A stretch of 64,000 nucleotides of DNA from Aquamicrobium lusatiense (GTDB lineage: Bacteria > Pseudomonadota > Alphaproteobacteria > Rhizobiales > Rhizobiaceae). The DNA lies in the NCBI RefSeq assembly GCF_014201615.1, contig NZ_JACHEU010000005.1, forward strand, positions 124,001 to 188,000. The letters run 5' to 3'. Made by a program: the position numbers and the translations under genes. Under the pieces are notes generated by a model that saw only the letters and a program-made list of their open reading frames with translations, made no database searches and was not told where the DNA came from. Shown in pieces: positions 63,282 to 64,000 of the stretch; position 1 is the first letter of the stretch, and each line of letters begins with the position of its first letter.

Positions 63282-64000
63282 ATGGACACCGGCCTGACCA
63301 CCATCCCCGAGGCCTCGATCGAGAAGCACCGGGCCACGGCGCATAGCTTCATCACGCGCATCGTCGTGCTGGAGGACCCTTCCCGCGAGGCTGGCACGGC
63401 GCTGGCCGGCACCAACCGCCGCTTCGTCTCCACCGTTTCGACTGGCTCGGTACGCCGCACGCGCGAGGTGGAACTGGCAAAGACGGTGGGTGCGATCCAT
63501 CCCGACGATCAATTGCTGTCCATTCCCCAGCACACCCTGCTCTACCGCGCCCGGCGCGGAATTGCTGTGGCGCTGGCCATTGCCGAAGTGTTTGCGCAGG
63601 GCACCGACCTCGAAGGTCTGCAAGCGCAGAATGCCCGCTCGCCCCTGCAGGGCGACGAGGCCGCGCGCTTCAGGAAGCTTCTGTCGTCGTCCGCCTATAT
63701 CGCCGCTTTCGGCTTCGCCGCCTATCTCTACCAGCTGATCGACAGCGACGGCGAAGCACCGAACGACATCGCCGAGCCCGACTTCCTGTTCGACACGCCG
63801 CAGGATGCGGTAAAGTCGATCGTTTCCGGTCTCGACAGGGCGCTCACAGGCGCGAAGGACGATGCCGATTTGATGACCCGTGCCCGCTCTTTCGCGCGCG
63901 TCGCCATCGACGGCCTGCTGCAGCGCAAGACCCGGCTGGACGGTGCCCTTGGGCCTTTCGAGAACAGCCATATCCGCATCAACGCCGACGACTTCACACT
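63282..64000 (+). CDS. Uncharacterised protein, third gene, cut by window end
   Basis: A frame open from ATG 63282 to the window edge encodes 239 residues, starting MDTGLTTIPEASIEKHRATAH and running through TNRRFVSTVSTGSVRRTREVELAKTVGAIHPDDQLLSIPQHTLLYRARRGIAVALAIAEVF. It has a GCGGAGG site six bases before the ATG and starts 21 bases after the previous stop. A helical hydrophobic stretch near residues 137-147 (YIAAFGFAAYL) may be buried or membrane-bound. I do not recognise it. The 3' end is outside the window. Confidence 0.7.
   Translation, partial: MDTGLTTIPEASIEKHRATAHSFITRIVVLEDPSREAGTALAGTNRRFVSTVSTGSVRRTREVELAKTVGAIHPDDQLLSIPQHTLLYRARRGIAVALAIAEVFAQGTDLEGLQAQNARSPLQGDEAARFRKLLSSSAYIAAFGFAAYLYQLIDSDGEAPNDIAEPDFLFDTPQDAVKSIVSGLDRALTGAKDDADLMTRARSFARVAIDGLLQRKTRLDGALGPFENSHIRINADDFT

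Overview
This window looks like chromosomal DNA of a high-GC alphaproteobacterium of the order Hyphomicrobiales (Rhizobiales), most likely near Mesorhizobium/Phyllobacteriaceae or Brucella/Ochrobactrum. The evidence is the gene neighbourhoods (UbiK divergent from lgt-midA-pgeF, rplY-pth-ychF, petABC beside trmL and hemF, a petP/petR-like regulator pair), the rhizobial choXWV choline transporter, a BA14K-type protein, a UvrB with long N- and C-terminal extensions, and two copies of a palindromic intergenic repeat of the kind common in this order. I see no tRNA, rRNA, CRISPR array, insertion sequence or prophage, so the region is mostly core chromosome.

Layout. 0-7.7 kb: the 5' end of greA (cut by the window edge), small transporters and enzymes, two tandem extensin-like proteins, a CorC/HlyC-type membrane protein, and an FMN reductase divergent from an HxlR regulator. 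7.7-16 kb: uvrB, small stress or unknown proteins, a double Kazal-domain lipoprotein, two cold-shock genes, a BA14K protein, a glyoxalase-II-like hydrolase and ilvE. 16-22 kb: MarR regulator (PetP-like), OmpR regulator (PetR-like) and histidine kinase in one direction; metQ-metN-metI in the other. 22-34 kb: csaA, ybjN, ubiK, lgt, midA, pgeF, an M24-fold protein, a lipoprotein, prs, an AraC regulator divergent from an MFS exporter, and rplY-pth-ychF. 34-46.5 kb: EamA transporter, two MaoC proteins, apt, the cytochrome bc1 operon petABC, two paralogous ABC exporters, trmL and hemF. 46.5-50 kb: a small DUF1344-type secreted protein between two long perfect palindromes, a DUF1059 protein, CCA transferase, CoA-type NUDIX hydrolase and DUF1285.

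50-57 kb holds a tight four-gene operon: MoxR AAA+ ATPase, DUF58, a BatA-like/DUF4159 membrane protein, and a membrane protein with a VWA-like and an amidotransferase-like region. This is the best candidate for a poorly described system. 57-60 kb is choline uptake (choXWV). 60.4-64 kb has rpsU and then an uncharacterised three-gene run: a coiled-coil protein and two unrecognised proteins, the last cut by the window end.

Working together: petABC, hemF, UbiK and MidA (NDUFAF7 family) all serve respiration or its cofactors, and the PetP/PetR-like regulators lie about 20 kb from petABC. No computation or search was run. Family names rest on motifs read by eye, and start codons were set from Shine-Dalgarno spacing and known N-termini.
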